From: Staphylococcus sp. GSSP0090
GTDB taxonomy: Bacteria > Bacillota > Bacilli > Staphylococcales > Staphylococcaceae
DNA: 64,000 bases
Assembly (NCBI RefSeq): GCF_013391405.1
Contig: NZ_JACBFD010000019.1
Location: forward strand, 90,081 to 154,080
Direction: 5' to 3'
Below are positions 49,055 through 60,262 of the stretch, piece after piece; within the stretch, counting starts at the first letter, position 1, and each line of letters begins with the position of its first letter. The notes below the pieces were generated by a model, which was not told where the DNA came from, ran no database searches, and saw only the letters and a program-made list of their open reading frames with translations. Position numbers and translations under genes: made by a program.

Positions 49055-51456
49055 TGTTTATTTCTAAAGAATGGTTAGAATCATACGTAGAAATTAATCA
49101 ACCGGTAAATGTACTTGCAGAACGTATTACGCGTACTGGAATTGAAGTAGACGATATTATTGATTATACAAAAGAAATTAAAAACCTTGTAGTAGGTTAT
49201 ATTGAATCTATATCTGCGCATCCAGATGCGGATAAACTTAATATTTGCCAAGTTGATATTGGTGAAGCGGAACCAGTACAGATTGTATGTGGTGCACCAA
49301 ATGTTGATGCAGGACAAACAGTGATTGTTGCGAGTGTTGCTGGTAGATTGCCTGGTGGCGTGAAAATTAAACGTGCTAAATTACGTGGTGAGCGTTCTGA
49401 AGGTATGATTTGTTCATTACAAGAAATTGGTATACCTAGTAATTTAGTACCGAAACAATTTGAAGATGGCATTTTTGTATTTTCATCTAAAGTTAAACCT
49501 GGAACAGATGCGTTAGATGCACTATATTTAAATGATCAAGTCATGGAATTTGATTTAACACCCAATAGAGCAGATGCATTAAGCATGATTGGTACAGCAT
49601 ATGAAACAGCTGCACTCTATAACGTACCTATGACAAAACCTGAAACACATAGCATAGAATCAAGTGACCAAACAAGTGATGAAATCAGTGTCAAAATTCA
49701 AAATGAAGATAAAGTACCATATTACAGTACACGCGTAGTGAAAAATGTTACGATTGCACCCTCTCCAGAGTGGATGCAAATGCGTTTAATCAAAGCAGGT
49801 ATTCGCCCAATTAATAATGTTGTAGATATTTCTAATTATGTATTAATCGAATATGGTCAACCATTACACATGTTTGATCAAGAACAAATAGGTTCAAATC
49901 ATATAGAAGTACGACAAGCGAAAGCGAACGAAACGATGACAACGTTAGACAAGCAAGAACGCCAATTAAAAGAAAATGACATTGTTATCACAAACGGTGA
50001 GACACCTATAGCCATTGCAGGTGTGATGGGCGGAGATTTCTCTGAAGTTACAGAAACGACTAAACATGTTGTAATAGAAGGCGCAATTTTTGACCCAGTA
50101 TCTATAAGACATACGTCTCGCCGATTAAATTTAAGAAGTGAAGCATCTAGCCGATTTGAAAAAGGTATTGCAACTGAATTTGTGGATGAGGCCGTTGATA
50201 GAGCTTGTTATTTACTACAAACTTATGCAGGAGGAACAGTAACTCAAGGTCGTGTGTCACAGGGAGATTTAGGTGACTTTGTTACACCAATAGATATTTC
50301 AGTTACAAAAGTTAATCAAACTGTTGGTTTTGAACTAAGTGCTGACGATATTGAAGCAATATTTGTACAATTAGGATTTGATATAACTAAAAATGACGAT
50401 GTTCTCACAGTTATGGTACCTTCGCGTCGTAAAGATATTTCAATTAAAGAAGACTTAATTGAAGAAATTGCACGTATTTATGGTTATGATGAAATTCCTT
50501 CAACTTTACCAGTATTTGATCATGTCACACATGGTGCATTAACGGACAGACAATCTAAATCTAGAATCGTTAAAGCAACCTTAGAAGGTGCAGGTTTAAA
50601 TCAAGCGATTAATTATTCACTTGTAGACAAAGAGAGAGCAAAAGATTTTGCACTACAAGAACGTGAAACATTGGAACTACTTATGCCTATGAGTGAGGCG
50701 CATTCAACATTACGTCAAAGTTTAATTCCACATTTAATTGATGCGGTTGCTTATAATGTCGCTCGTAAAAATAATAATGTCCGTTTATATGAATTAGGAA
50801 GCGTATTCTTTGCTAACGGTGAAGGCGAACTTCCTGATGAAGTTGAGTATTTGAGTGGTATTTTAACGGGAGATTATACAGTGAATCATTGGCAAGGTAA
50901 AAAAGAAGAAATTGATTTCTTTGTTGCTAAAGGTATTGTTGATAGAATTGCTGAAAAATTAGATATCCACTTGGAATACGAAGCTAGTGAAATAAACGGA
51001 TTACATCCTGGCAGAACTGCATATGTGAAATTAAATGGAGACATAGTAGGATTTGTGGGTGAATTACATCCGAAAATTGAAAAAGATAATGATTTAAAAC
51101 GCACGTATGTCTTTGAATTAAACTATGATAAATTAATGTCATTATCCGTTGGCTATATCAACTACCAGCCAATACCAAGATTCCCAGGTGTTTCAAGAGA
51201 TATCGCGTTAGTGGTTAATCGCGCAACGCCATCTGCCAAGTTAGTAGATGTTATTCATGAACATGGTGGGAATATTTTACAAGATGCGGAAGTTTTTGAT
51301 GTGTATGAAGGTGAGCATATGGCAGAAGATGAAAAATCAATTGCAATACGCTTAGCTTATTTAGACACTGAACAAACGTTAACAGATGATAAAGTTAACG
51401 CAGTACATGAAGCGATTTTAGAGGCATTAAAATCTGAAGGTGCAACGATTAGATAA
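49054..51456 (+). CDS. pheT: Phenylalanyl-tRNA synthetase beta subunit
   Basis: 800-residue beta subunit. Domains in order: B1/B6 start ([15 protein letters not shown]), tRNA-binding EMAP-like domain (about 40-150), B3/B4 editing domain (about 210-390, including RSEASSRFEKG), B5 (about 400-475), catalytic-like core, and C-terminal ferredoxin-fold anticodon-binding domain (about 705-800, PRFPGVSRDIALVV). Transcribed with pheS from the T-box leader. Confidence 0.97.
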   Translation: MFISKEWLESYVEINQPVNVLAERITRTGIEVDDIIDYTKEIKNLVVGYIESISAHPDADKLNICQVDIGEAEPVQIVCGAPNVDAGQTVIVASVAGRLPGGVKIKRAKLRGERSEGMICSLQEIGIPSNLVPKQFEDGIFVFSSKVKPGTDALDALYLNDQVMEFDLTPNRADALSMIGTAYETAALYNVPMTKPETHSIESSDQTSDEISVKIQNEDKVPYYSTRVVKNVTIAPSPEWMQMRLIKAGIRPINNVVDISNYVLIEYGQPLHMFDQEQIGSNHIEVRQAKANETMTTLDKQERQLKENDIVITNGETPIAIAGVMGGDFSEVTETTKHVVIEGAIFDPVSIRHTSRRLNLRSEASSRFEKGIATEFVDEAVDRACYLLQTYAGGTVTQGRVSQGDLGDFVTPIDISVTKVNQTVGFELSADDIEAIFVQLGFDITKNDDVLTVMVPSRRKDISIKEDLIEEIARIYGYDEIPSTLPVFDHVTHGALTDRQSKSRIVKATLEGAGLNQAINYSLVDKERAKDFALQERETLELLMPMSEAHSTLRQSLIPHLIDAVAYNVARKNNNVRLYELGSVFFANGEGELPDEVEYLSGILTGDYTVNHWQGKKEEIDFFVAKGIVDRIAEKLDIHLEYEASEINGLHPGRTAYVKLNGDIVGFVGELHPKIEKDNDLKRTYVFELNYDKLMSLSVGYINYQPIPRFPGVSRDIALVVNRATPSAKLVDVIHEHGGNILQDAEVFDVYEGEHMAEDEKSIAIRLAYLDTEQTLTDDKVNAVHEAILEALKSEGATIR

Positions 51457-51498
51457 TGATTTATAATCACGCATTTTGAATTTTGATTTTGCAAAGTA

Positions 51499-51541
51499 AA
51501 AAAAGCAGCTATCCCTCATAGAAGGGATGGCTGCTTTTCTA
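51499..51541. terminator. Bidirectional terminator between pheT and rnhC
   Basis: AAAAGCAGCTATCCCT pairs with AGGGATGGCTGCTTTT (one mismatch) around a 6-base loop. Confidence 0.9.
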
Positions 51542-51542
51542 T

Positions 51543-52475
51543 TTAGTTACCATATTTTTTTTGAACTAATTTTTCAGCTTTTTTACGATTTGCAAAATGT
51601 TTCTTTGAAATAGAGTCAAGGTATGCGATGCCTTTACGTTCAATTATTTTGGCTGCAGTTAAATCCACTTTATTACTAGCGCCTTTGGGGATGTTCATTT
51701 TAACTGATTGAGTTAAACGATCCATATGTTTTACGAATGCATATCTTGAAATAATACTTGCTGCTGCAATTGCAATGGATTTTGATTCGCCCTTAGTTTC
51801 AAATTTAGTCTTGTCATTGAATGGTAAGTCGCTTAAAGCATAACGTTTATAAACACCTGCTTCCGCAAATTGGTCAATAACGATATAATCTAATTCATTG
51901 GTATCAATTTTCTGTGTTACATTTTTGATTGCTTCATTATGCAACACAGCTTTCATCTTAACTTGAGACCATCCTGCTTTTTGTTTTTCATTATATTTCT
52001 CATTATGCATAACCAATAACGAGTGGGGGATAAAGGTAACAAGTTGTTCAGCTAATTCAACAATTTTTGTATCTGTTAGTTTCTTTGAATCATCAACGCC
52101 TAGCGTTTTCAAGATTTGTACATGCTTATGTGAGACATAGGCAGCACATACAGTTAATGGTCCGAAATAATCACCACTCCCTGCTTCATCACTACCAATG
52201 CATTGAAATTGATTGTATGCGATTGACTGTTTGATTGTTGAAGTTTTTTTATGCGGAGCTTGTGATGAAGTGGCATTAGGCAGTAATTGTGTAGCGATAT
52301 GTTCTGCATCCTTGCCTTGAAACATCACTTTGTTTGAATTATATATTGAAATAGATGTCCCTTTGTATTTCGTTTTTGCTTTCATGCCTTGAGATAGTTT
52401 TGATGTATCGAAAGGGATTTTTGACATTAATTGTTGTATTTCTGAGTTGGTTAGTTTATGTACAACATTCGTCAT
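51543..52475 (-). CDS. rnhC: Ribonuclease HIII
   Basis: Cuts RNA in RNA-DNA hybrids. It has 310 residues with an N-terminal TBP-like substrate-binding domain (1-80) and the catalytic domain from about 85 with [14 protein letters not shown]; further acidic residues in GVDDSKKL and YIVIDQFA. Start ATG 52475 with GAGGTG 6 bp upstream. Convergent with pheT, divergent from zapA. Confidence 0.95.
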   Translation of the reverse strand: MTNVVHKLTNSEIQQLMSKIPFDTSKLSQGMKAKTKYKGTSISIYNSNKVMFQGKDAEHIATQLLPNATSSQAPHKKTSTIKQSIAYNQFQCIGSDEAGSGDYFGPLTVCAAYVSHKHVQILKTLGVDDSKKLTDTKIVELAEQLVTFIPHSLLVMHNEKYNEKQKAGWSQVKMKAVLHNEAIKNVTQKIDTNELDYIVIDQFAEAGVYKRYALSDLPFNDKTKFETKGESKSIAIAAASIISRYAFVKHMDRLTQSVKMNIPKGASNKVDLTAAKIIERKGIAYLDSISKKHFANRKKAEKLVQKKYGN

Positions 52476-52654
52476 GTACGGCACCTCACTTTATATATGA
52501 ATTACTTATGTATTTAGACATTGAACATCATACCATATGTATGTGGTGTTAGGTGAGAAACACATATGATTATAATTCTTAGAACAAAATTTTTATTGTA
52601 ATTGACAAATATGACATAAATAATAATTATTTCTTATATAACAATTCTCACCTC

Positions 52655-52683
52655 TTACAAAATAATATTATGTCGTGTATAAT
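52655..52683 (+). promoter_or_regulatory. zapA promoter
   Basis: TTACAA (52655-52660), 17 bp, TATAAT (52678-52683), about 95 bp upstream of zapA. A TTGACA at 52602-52607 has only a poor partner. Confidence 0.55.
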
Positions 52684-52778
52684 AGTTTGTGAATATTCTA
52701 AAACAATAAATTACATACTTAATTGAAACAAATAGGAAAATAAGTTCGGAAATATATTAATAAGTCAGGAGTTATGAT

Positions 52779-53048
52779 ATGGGCGAGTTTAAAAATCGGA
52801 TTAACGTAACTATAAATGATCAGCATTATACAATTGTCGGAGAGGACAATCCCGAGCATATCCGTTACGTTGCACATTTAGTAGACGAAAGACTCAAAAT
52901 GCTAGCGAGTAAAAGTGCTGGTTTAGATACTACGAGAAAGGCGATACTAACAGCTGTTAATATTATGCATGAAAAAGTGCAATTAGAAGAAGAAAATCTT
53001 CGTCTACAACAAGAAATAAAACAGTTGAAAAATAGTGAAGACAAATGA
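52779..53048 (+). CDS. zapA: Cell division protein ZapA
   Basis: An 89-residue FtsZ-ring-associated protein that bundles FtsZ filaments. An N-terminal beta-rich head (NRINVTINDQHYTIVGEDNPEHIR is the region at 6-29) leads to a long C-terminal coiled coil (about 50-89). CAGGAG precedes the ATG. Stop and the cvpA ATG overlap (ATGA). Confidence 0.92.
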   Translation: MGEFKNRINVTINDQHYTIVGEDNPEHIRYVAHLVDERLKMLASKSAGLDTTRKAILTAVNIMHEKVQLEEENLRLQQEIKQLKNSEDK

Positions 53049-53566
53049 TTTTAGATTTAATTGTTCTAATTATTTTTCTTTATATTGGAATGATTGGCTT
53101 TAGAAGAGGGGCTTGGTTAAGTGCATTACATTTAACGTCTACATTATTTTCATTATGGGTGGCCCAGAGATTTTATTTACAAATTGCGCAACGATTAGAA
53201 TTATTTATACCATTCTCAAAGACGCGTGCATTTGATTTGAATTATGCCCTTCAATTTGATAATATTCATCAACGATTTGATCATATTGTCGCATTTTTAA
53301 TGATTGCGACACTCACTAAAATCATATGTTATGGTATTATTGTGATTTTTGATAATGTTTTAAAATTTAAACGGCCTAATTTTATTAGCCGACTCATTGG
53401 TATAACAATGAGTTTGATTTCTTCAATCATTATCAGTGTTACATTACTATATGCGATTTCGTTGTATCCACTAGAATTTATACAACAACAACTCATTAGC
53501 GGGAATATCTCAGAATTTTTAATATTACATATACCTTATATATCCAACTATGTAGTGCATATATAA
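53045..53566 (+). CDS. CvpA family membrane protein
   Basis: A 173-residue protein with four hydrophobic helices and an N-terminus (MILDLIVLIIFLYIGMIGFRRG) typical of CvpA/YshB. E. coli CvpA is linked to colicin V production and purine regulon, but in Firmicutes its role is unknown. It lies in the conserved zapA-cvpA-polX-mutS2 order and is coupled to zapA by a 4 bp overlap. Confidence 0.88.
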   Translation: MILDLIVLIIFLYIGMIGFRRGAWLSALHLTSTLFSLWVAQRFYLQIAQRLELFIPFSKTRAFDLNYALQFDNIHQRFDHIVAFLMIATLTKIICYGIIVIFDNVLKFKRPNFISRLIGITMSLISSIIISVTLLYAISLYPLEFIQQQLISGNISEFLILHIPYISNYVVHI

Positions 53567-53600
53567 CGTTATAGATAAGAATGGTCTTATAAAATATAGG

Positions 53601-53661
53601 AGGTCAGGACATAATTCATTTACTGAAGTCATATTACAGTAATCTGTCTTGACCTTTTTTT
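53601..53661 (+). terminator. Terminator-like hairpin immediately before polX
   Basis: AGGTCAGGACA pairs with TGTCTTGACCT (one mismatch), with an inner TTACTG/CAGTAA pairing, followed by seven T residues. It ends 15 bp before the polX ATG, so it may attenuate readthrough from zapA-cvpA. Confidence 0.75.
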
Positions 53662-53675
53662 ATGGAGTGAAAATA

Positions 53676-55388
53676 ATGACAAAAAAAGATGTTATTCAAT
53701 TATTAGAAAAAATAGCGATTTATATGGAATTAAAAGGTGAAAACACGTTTAAAGTGTCTGCATATAGAAAAGCTGCACAAAGTCTTGAAATAGATGAACG
53801 TCCACTAGATGAAATTGAAGATGTGACTGAATTGAAAGGTATAGGTAAAGGCGTAGGAGAAGTGATTGATGAATATCGTCAGTCAGGTCAGTCAAGTACG
53901 TTAGAGGCGCTACAACAAGAAGTTCCAGAAGGACTTATTCCTTTATTGAAAATACAAGGTCTAGGAAGTAAAAAAATAGCAAAGTTATATAAAGAATTAA
54001 ATATAGATAATAAAGAATCACTACAAGCTGCTTGTGAACAAGGGAAAGTGAGTGAATTAAGCGGATTTGCCAAAAAGACAGAACAGAATATCCTTGAGGC
54101 CGTAAAAGCATTAGGAGCTAAGAAAGAAAGATATCCAATCGATCAAATGCGTGGTTTAAATAGTGAAATAAATGACTATTTAGCTACAGTAAAGCATATT
54201 GATAAATACGAAGTGGCTGGAAGTTATAGAAGATATAAAGAAATGAGTAAAGATTTAGATTATATTATTAGTACAGATGATCCAACTTCAGTTCAGCAGT
54301 CATTATTAAATATGCCCAATATTGTTAAGGAAGTAGCGGTAGGTCAAACCAAGGTATCACTTGAATTAGCTTATGATGATGAAACGATAGGTGTTGATTT
54401 TAGGTTAATTGAGCCTGCAGCTTTCTATCATACGTTACAACACTTTACCGGTTCAAAAGATCATAATATTAGAATACGTCAATTGGCTAAAGAACAAGAT
54501 GAAAAGGTAAGCGAATATGGCATAGAGCAAAACAATGGTGAAATCGTTCAATATCAAAGTGAAAAAGAAATATATGAACATTTTGGTGTAAACTGGATAG
54601 AACCCGCATTGAGAGAAGACGGTAGTGAATTTGATAAAAATCTATCAGATATCATTAAATTAACAGATATCCGTGGTGATATCCATATGCATACAACGTA
54701 TAGTGATGGTGCATTTAGTATTGAAGATATGGTGAAAGCTAATATTGAAAAAGGTTATGAATTTATGGTGATTACTGACCATTCTCAAAGTTTGAAAGTT
54801 GCGAACGGTTTATCTGTAGAACGCTTATTGCGTCAAAATGAAGAAATTAAAGCTTTGAATGAAAAATATGAAGAGATTGATATATACTCAGGTATAGAAA
54901 TGGATATCTTACCTGATGGCCAATTAGATTATGATGATGAGATATTGGCACAATTAGATTACGTCATTGCTGCAATACACCAAAGTTTTAACCAGTCGCA
55001 AGAAGAAATCATGCAAAGATTAGAAAATGCGTGTCGTAATCCATATGTACGTCATATTGCACATCCAACAGGTCGTATTATTGGGAAACGTCCCGGTTAT
55101 GAACCAGACATTGATAGACTATGTCAGCTTGCAGAAGAAACAAACACGGTGTTAGAAATTAATGCAAATCCAAAACGTTTAGATTTAAATGCAGAAACAG
55201 TTAAAAAACATCCGAATATACAACTAACAATCAATACAGACGCGCATCATGTGTCACATTTGGATTTTATGAAATATGGTATTGCAACTGCACAAAAAGG
55301 GTTTGTTACTAAAGATAGAGTGATTAATACAATGTCTCGAGAAGAATTTAAATCATTCGTTGAGAATAATATTAAACTGAAGAAATAG
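53676..55388 (+). CDS. polX: Family X DNA polymerase / PHP phosphoesterase
   Basis: Gap-filling repair polymerase with 3'-5' exonuclease of the PHP type. The 570-residue protein has helix-hairpin-helix regions (about 40-140), the nucleotidyltransferase site GSYRRYKEMSKDLDY (about 180-194, catalytic DxD), and PHP domain from about 335 with HMHTTYSDG, plus HQSFN, HIAHPTGR and NTDAHH metal ligands. ATG 53676 follows GGAGTG. mutS2 starts 9 bp after the stop. Confidence 0.94.
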   Translation: MTKKDVIQLLEKIAIYMELKGENTFKVSAYRKAAQSLEIDERPLDEIEDVTELKGIGKGVGEVIDEYRQSGQSSTLEALQQEVPEGLIPLLKIQGLGSKKIAKLYKELNIDNKESLQAACEQGKVSELSGFAKKTEQNILEAVKALGAKKERYPIDQMRGLNSEINDYLATVKHIDKYEVAGSYRRYKEMSKDLDYIISTDDPTSVQQSLLNMPNIVKEVAVGQTKVSLELAYDDETIGVDFRLIEPAAFYHTLQHFTGSKDHNIRIRQLAKEQDEKVSEYGIEQNNGEIVQYQSEKEIYEHFGVNWIEPALREDGSEFDKNLSDIIKLTDIRGDIHMHTTYSDGAFSIEDMVKANIEKGYEFMVITDHSQSLKVANGLSVERLLRQNEEIKALNEKYEEIDIYSGIEMDILPDGQLDYDDEILAQLDYVIAAIHQSFNQSQEEIMQRLENACRNPYVRHIAHPTGRIIGKRPGYEPDIDRLCQLAEETNTVLEINANPKRLDLNAETVKKHPNIQLTINTDAHHVSHLDFMKYGIATAQKGFVTKDRVINTMSREEFKSFVENNIKLKK

Positions 55389-55397
55389 AGGGATTAG

Positions 55398-57746
55398 ATG
55401 AGACAGAAATCTTTAAATGTCTTAGAATTCGATAAAATAAAAGCATTGATAGAAAATGAAACAATCAGTGATTTAGGCAAAGAAAAAGTCATAGATATGG
55501 CACCGGCAACTGATTTTAACACTGTTGAATTTCAAATGAATGAAACAGATGAAATTTCACAAATTTATAACAAACATCGTATGCCAAGTTTAAGTGGATT
55601 GGCTAAGATTTCAACGTATATTCATAGAGCGAAAATTGGCGGTGTACTGAGTGTTAGCGAATTAAATGTCATTAAGCGCTTAATACAAATTCAAAATCAA
55701 TACAAAACATTTTATAATAATTTATTAAATGAAGAAGAAACAATTAATTATCCGATTCTAAATGATAGAATGGAGCAATTGCCTGTCTTATCAGATTTAT
55801 ATCAAAGCATTCACCAAAAGTGTGATGCTTATGATTTATATGATAACGCAAGTTATGAATTACAAGGCATTAGAAGTAAAATTTCTAGCACGAACCAAAG
55901 AATCAAACAAAATTTAGATAAAATTGTTAAAAGCCAAGCCAATCAAAAGAAATTATCAGACGCGATTGTCACTGTACGTAACGAACGAAATGTAATACCA
56001 GTAAAAGCAGAGTATCGCCAAGATTTTAACGGTATTGTTCATGACCAATCTGCTTCAGGACAAACTTTATATATTGAGCCGTCATCTATTGTAGAGATGA
56101 GTAATCAAATTAGTCGTTTGAAAAATGATGAAGCGATTGAAAGAGAACGCATCTTATCTGCATTGACAGTTGAAGTAGCTGAAGAAGCAGACGCGTGTTT
56201 AGTCTCTGAGACAATCATGGGACAAATCGATTTCTTAACAGCTAAAGCGCGTTACGCAAGTTCAATTAAAGGGACCAAACCACAATTCACCAAAGATAGA
56301 ACGGTTTATTTACCAAAAGCATTTCACCCATTACTAGATAAGCAAACCGTTGTTGCAAATACAATTGAATTTGCGCAAGATATTGAAACGGTTATTATCA
56401 CAGGACCAAATACGGGTGGTAAAACAGTTACGTTGAAAACGCTAGGCTTAATCATTGTTATGGCACAATCAGGGATACTTATTCCAACACTAGATGGTAG
56501 TCAATTGAGTATTTTTGGAAATGTGTACTGTGATATTGGTGATGAACAATCTATCGAGCAGTCACTTTCTACTTTCTCATCTCATATGAAGAATATTGTA
56601 GAAATTTTACAAAATACAACTAAAAATAGTTTGATATTATTTGATGAGTTAGGTGCTGGAACCGATCCAAGTGAAGGTGCTGCATTGGCAATGAGTATTT
56701 TAGACTATGTTCATGAAATTGGTTCATTAGTTATGGCCACAACACATTATCCAGAGTTAAAAGCATACAGTTATAACCGAGAAGGTGTAATGAATGCAAG
56801 TGTCGAATTTGATGTTAATACACTAAGTCCAACCTACAAATTACTAATGGGTGTGCCAGGACGTTCAAATGCTTTTGATATTTCAAAAAAACTTGGTTTA
56901 AATATGAAAGTCATTCAAAAAGCGAAATCAATGATTGGACAAGATGAGCAAGAAATTAATGAAATGATCGCTTCCTTAGAAACGAATTCAAAACGTGTAG
57001 ACGAACAACGCATCGAGTTAGATTATTTATTAAGAGAAGCCCAAGATACACATGACGCATTAGCGAAACAGTATGAACAATATCAAAATCACGAAAAACA
57101 ATTGATGAATGAAGCAAAAGAAAAAGCAAACCAACGTGTGAAATCAGCTACAAAAGAAGCAGATGATATATTAAAAGAGCTTCGTGAATTGAGAGACCAA
57201 AAGGGTGCTGATGTAAAAGAACACGAATTGATTGATAAGAAGAAACAACTTGATGATCAATACGAAGCTAAATCTCTGAAACAAAATGTCCAAAAGAAAA
57301 AATGGGATGAGATCAAAGCTGGTGATGAAGTCAAAGTACTTACTTATGGTCAAAAAGGTGAAGTTTTAGAATTGATTGATCATAATGAAGCGGTTGTTCA
57401 AATGGGAATTATTAAGATGAAATTACCATTAGAAGACTTAGAAAAAACGAAGAAAACAAAATCGGAACCAACGAAAATGATTAAGCGTGAAAATCGCCAA
57501 AGCATCAAAATGGAACTCGATTTACGTGGATATCGCTATGATGAAGCTATGGTTGCAGTGGATCAATATTTAGATCAAGCAGTCTTAAGTAATTATGAGC
57601 AAGTATACATTATTCATGGTAAAGGTACAGGTGCTTTACAAAAAGGTGTGCAAAATCATTTAAAACGACACAAAAGTGTGGCATCATATAGGAACGGTAT
57701 GCCAAGCGAAGGTGGATTTGGCGTAACCGTTGTTGAAATAAAATAA
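55398..57746 (+). CDS. mutS2: Endonuclease MutS2
   Basis: MutS-related ATPase that suppresses recombination and, in Firmicutes, rescues collided ribosomes. It has 782 residues: core/clamp (1-320), ATPase with Walker A GPNTGGKT (about 336-343) and [12 protein letters not shown] (about 415), KOW-like insert, coiled coil (about 520-630), and the C-terminal Smr nuclease domain (about 705-782, LDLRGYR and [12 protein letters not shown]). Ribosome site AGAGGGATT. Follows polX closely. Confidence 0.95.
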   Translation: MRQKSLNVLEFDKIKALIENETISDLGKEKVIDMAPATDFNTVEFQMNETDEISQIYNKHRMPSLSGLAKISTYIHRAKIGGVLSVSELNVIKRLIQIQNQYKTFYNNLLNEEETINYPILNDRMEQLPVLSDLYQSIHQKCDAYDLYDNASYELQGIRSKISSTNQRIKQNLDKIVKSQANQKKLSDAIVTVRNERNVIPVKAEYRQDFNGIVHDQSASGQTLYIEPSSIVEMSNQISRLKNDEAIERERILSALTVEVAEEADACLVSETIMGQIDFLTAKARYASSIKGTKPQFTKDRTVYLPKAFHPLLDKQTVVANTIEFAQDIETVIITGPNTGGKTVTLKTLGLIIVMAQSGILIPTLDGSQLSIFGNVYCDIGDEQSIEQSLSTFSSHMKNIVEILQNTTKNSLILFDELGAGTDPSEGAALAMSILDYVHEIGSLVMATTHYPELKAYSYNREGVMNASVEFDVNTLSPTYKLLMGVPGRSNAFDISKKLGLNMKVIQKAKSMIGQDEQEINEMIASLETNSKRVDEQRIELDYLLREAQDTHDALAKQYEQYQNHEKQLMNEAKEKANQRVKSATKEADDILKELRELRDQKGADVKEHELIDKKKQLDDQYEAKSLKQNVQKKKWDEIKAGDEVKVLTYGQKGEVLELIDHNEAVVQMGIIKMKLPLEDLEKTKKTKSEPTKMIKRENRQSIKMELDLRGYRYDEAMVAVDQYLDQAVLSNYEQVYIIHGKGTGALQKGVQNHLKRHKSVASYRNGMPSEGGFGVTVVEIK

Positions 57747-57782
57747 TTGTGAGCAAGAGGTATGCAGATTTGTATAAAGTCT

Positions 57783-57790
57783 GTTATAAT
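57783..57790 (+). promoter_or_regulatory. trxA promoter (extended -10)
   Basis: TGT-TATAAT (57782-57790), 38 bp upstream of the ATG. The -35 is unclear. Confidence 0.5.
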
Positions 57791-57827
57791 TTCTTCATCA
57801 TTTGAAATTTAAGGAGGATTGGCAGTT

Positions 57828-58142
57828 ATGGCAATCGTAAAAGTAACAGATTCAAACTTTGATGAAAATATTCAATCAGGTGTCAATTTAGTAGATTTTT
57901 GGGCAACATGGTGTGGTCCATGTAAGATGATTGCTCCAGTATTAGAAGAATTAGCTGGCGACTATGATGGCAAAGCTAATATTTTAAAACTAGATGTAGA
58001 TGAAAATCCATCAACAGCTGCTAAATTTGAAGTTATGAGTATCCCAACTTTAATCGTTTTTAAAGATGGCGAACCAGTTGACAAAGTTGTTGGTTTCCAA
58101 CCAAAAGAAAACTTAGCTGAAGTAATCGAAAAACACTTATAA
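57828..58142 (+). CDS. trxA: Thioredoxin
   Basis: 104-residue general disulfide reductase with active site WCGPC (Cys29, Cys32) and cis-Pro in IPTLIVF. Start ATG 57828 with AAGGAGG upstream. Position after mutS2 and before uvrC is conserved. It ends in a perfect hairpin of the GGGACA type. Confidence 0.97.
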   Translation: MAIVKVTDSNFDENIQSGVNLVDFWATWCGPCKMIAPVLEELAGDYDGKANILKLDVDENPSTAAKFEVMSIPTLIVFKDGEPVDKVVGFQPKENLAEVIEKHL

Positions 58143-58158
58143 TAAATGAGGCAACATT

Positions 58159-58192
58159 CTGGGACATTAATCTTGATTAATGTCCCAGTTTT
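58159..58192 (+). terminator. trxA terminator, GGGACA type
   Basis: Perfect 13 bp stem CTGGGACATTAAT / ATTAATGTCCCAG with loop CTTG, followed by TTTTC. Confidence 0.88.
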
Positions 58193-58345
58193 CAATTTAT
58201 AAATATTTCAATCCATTGAGAAACGTAATGTAGCTATTTTATAATATCTATAAGCATAAATTAAAACTAAGTCGGTTGCGTATAACATTAAGATAAAGTA
58301 CTGAATGATTAAAATATCAAATCTTGTAAGAAAGGAGGACAATTT

Positions 58346-60133
58346 ATGGAAACGTACCAAGAAAAAATTAAACAAAAATTGACAGTTGTACCTACCGAGC
58401 CAGGCTGCTATTTAATGAAAGATCGTAATGACCAAATTATATATGTAGGGAAAGCAAAGAAACTTAGAAATAGATTAAGATCTTACTTTACAGGAGCACA
58501 TGACGCAAAAACAACGAGACTTGTTGGTGAAATTCGAAATTTTGAATTTATCGTAACATCCAGTGAGACTGAATCATTGCTGTTAGAATTAAACCTCATC
58601 AAACAATATCAACCTAGATATAATATATTGTTGAAAGATGACAAAAGTTATCCCTTTATAAAAATAACTAAAGAAAAATATCCAAGGCTGATTGTAACCC
58701 GTACAGTGAAAAAAGGAAGCGGGAAATATTTTGGACCTTATCCCAATGCATATTCAGCACAAGAGACAAAAAAATTATTAGACCGTATTTATCCGTTTAG
58801 AAAATGTGATAAAATGCCAGATAAATTATGTCTTTATTATCATATCGGACAATGCTTGGGACCGTGCGTGTATCCAGTTGATTTAGAAAAATATGCTGAA
58901 ATGACAAAAGAAATAACAGATTTCTTAAATGGAGAAGACAAAACGATTTTGCATAATTTAGAACAAAAAATGCAAGAGGCAAGTGAATCATTAGATTTTG
59001 AACGTGCAAAAGAATATAGAGACTTAATACAACATATTCATAACCTTAATAAAAAACAAAAAATTACATCTTCGGATAATACCATCAGAGATGTGTTTGG
59101 TTACAGCATTTCTAAAGGCTGGATGTGTATTCAAGTGTTCTTTATTAGACAAGGTAATATGATTAAACGAGACGCAACGATGATACCGCTCCAACAAACA
59201 GAAGAAGAAGAATTCTATACATTTATAGGACAATTTTATGATTTAAATCAACATATTTTGCCCAAAGAGGTACATGTACCGAAACATTTAAATAAAGCGT
59301 TGATACAATCCGTTGTGGACACGAAAATTGTACAACCACTTAAAGGTAAAAAGAAAGATATGGTTGATTTAGCAAATCATAATGCTGAAGTGACGTTAGA
59401 AAATAAATTCGAACTCATTGCTAAGGATGAATCACGCACGGTTAAAGCAATTGAAGAACTAGGTGATGTGATGGGTATCCAAACACCTATAAGAATAGAA
59501 GCTTTTGATAACTCTAATATTCAAGGTGTAAATCCTGTGTCGGCAATGGTATCTTTTATAGATGGTAAACCAAATAAAAAAGGATATAGAAAATATAAAA
59601 TTAAAACAGTTGATGGACCAGATGATTATAAATCAATGAGAGAAGTGGTGCGGAGACGTTATACGCGCGTATTAAATGAGGGTAGTCCGTTGCCAGATTT
59701 AATTATTGTAGATGGTGGTAAAGGCCACATGAGTGGTGTCATTGACGTTCTAGAAAATGAATTAGGCTTAGACATTCCTGTAGCTGGATTACGTAAAAAT
59801 GATAAGCATCAAACTTCAGAAATTTTATATGGTGAGCAAGCTGAGGTTGTACCAATGAAAAAAAATAGTCAACCATTCTATTTATTGCAAAGAATTCAAG
59901 ATGAAGTTCATAGATTTGCAATCACATTCCATAGACAAACCCGACAAAAAACAGGTCTGCAATCGGTGCTTGATACAGTTGATGGTATTGGTGCCAAACG
60001 GAAGACTAAATTGTTACGTACATTTGGGTCAATTAAGCGAATGAAAGAAGCAAGTATAGAAGATTTAAAAAATGCTGGTCTTCCCCAAAATGTTGCTGAG
60101 AATCTACATCACGCGTTATCCGATCATTCATAG
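58346..60133 (+). CDS. uvrC: Excinuclease ABC subunit C
   Basis: Incision nuclease of nucleotide-excision repair. The protein has 595 residues: GIY-YIG nuclease (about 15-95, [18 protein letters not shown]), Cys cluster (CDK ... GQCLGPC), UVR motif binding UvrB (about 200-235), RNase H-like nuclease (about 380-500, DNSNIQG and IVDGGKGH), and C-terminal helix-hairpin-helix pair. AAAGGAGG precedes the ATG. Confidence 0.96.
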   Translation: METYQEKIKQKLTVVPTEPGCYLMKDRNDQIIYVGKAKKLRNRLRSYFTGAHDAKTTRLVGEIRNFEFIVTSSETESLLLELNLIKQYQPRYNILLKDDKSYPFIKITKEKYPRLIVTRTVKKGSGKYFGPYPNAYSAQETKKLLDRIYPFRKCDKMPDKLCLYYHIGQCLGPCVYPVDLEKYAEMTKEITDFLNGEDKTILHNLEQKMQEASESLDFERAKEYRDLIQHIHNLNKKQKITSSDNTIRDVFGYSISKGWMCIQVFFIRQGNMIKRDATMIPLQQTEEEEFYTFIGQFYDLNQHILPKEVHVPKHLNKALIQSVVDTKIVQPLKGKKKDMVDLANHNAEVTLENKFELIAKDESRTVKAIEELGDVMGIQTPIRIEAFDNSNIQGVNPVSAMVSFIDGKPNKKGYRKYKIKTVDGPDDYKSMREVVRRRYTRVLNEGSPLPDLIIVDGGKGHMSGVIDVLENELGLDIPVAGLRKNDKHQTSEILYGEQAEVVPMKKNSQPFYLLQRIQDEVHRFAITFHRQTRQKTGLQSVLDTVDGIGAKRKTKLLRTFGSIKRMKEASIEDLKNAGLPQNVAENLHHALSDHS

Positions 60134-60145
60134 ATATAACTTTGT

Positions 60146-60168
60146 GGCATGAGAATCATTCTCATGCC
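60146..60168. promoter_or_regulatory. Fur-box-like inverted repeat or uvrC terminator stem
   Basis: A perfect 11-1-11 repeat whose core TGAGAATCATTCTCA matches the Fur 7-1-7 consensus TGATAATNATTATCA at 13 of 15 positions including the free centre. The T-run that follows is weak, so a terminator is the less likely reading. Confidence 0.5.
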
Positions 60169-60228
60169 CAATTTCTATTTAATTAGTGTTACAATAACAA
60201 ATAACAGGAGTTCTTTTTTTACAAGTAT

Positions 60229-60243
60229 ATGGAAGCGTTTTCT
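60229..60243. promoter_or_regulatory. cre site (CcpA) upstream of sdhC
   Basis: ATGGAAGCGTTTTCT fits WTGNAANCGNWNNCW at every position. CcpA repression of TCA-cycle genes is established in staphylococci and bacilli. Confidence 0.65.
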
Positions 60244-60244
60244 A

Positions 60245-60262
60245 ATTGAGAATGTTCTCAAT
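60245..60262. promoter_or_regulatory. Second GAGAA/TTCTC inverted repeat
   Basis: ATTGAGAATGTTCTCAAT is a perfect 18 bp repeat (8-2-8) one base after the cre site. It shares GAGAAT with the upstream box but has different spacing, so Fur binding is uncertain. Confidence 0.4.
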
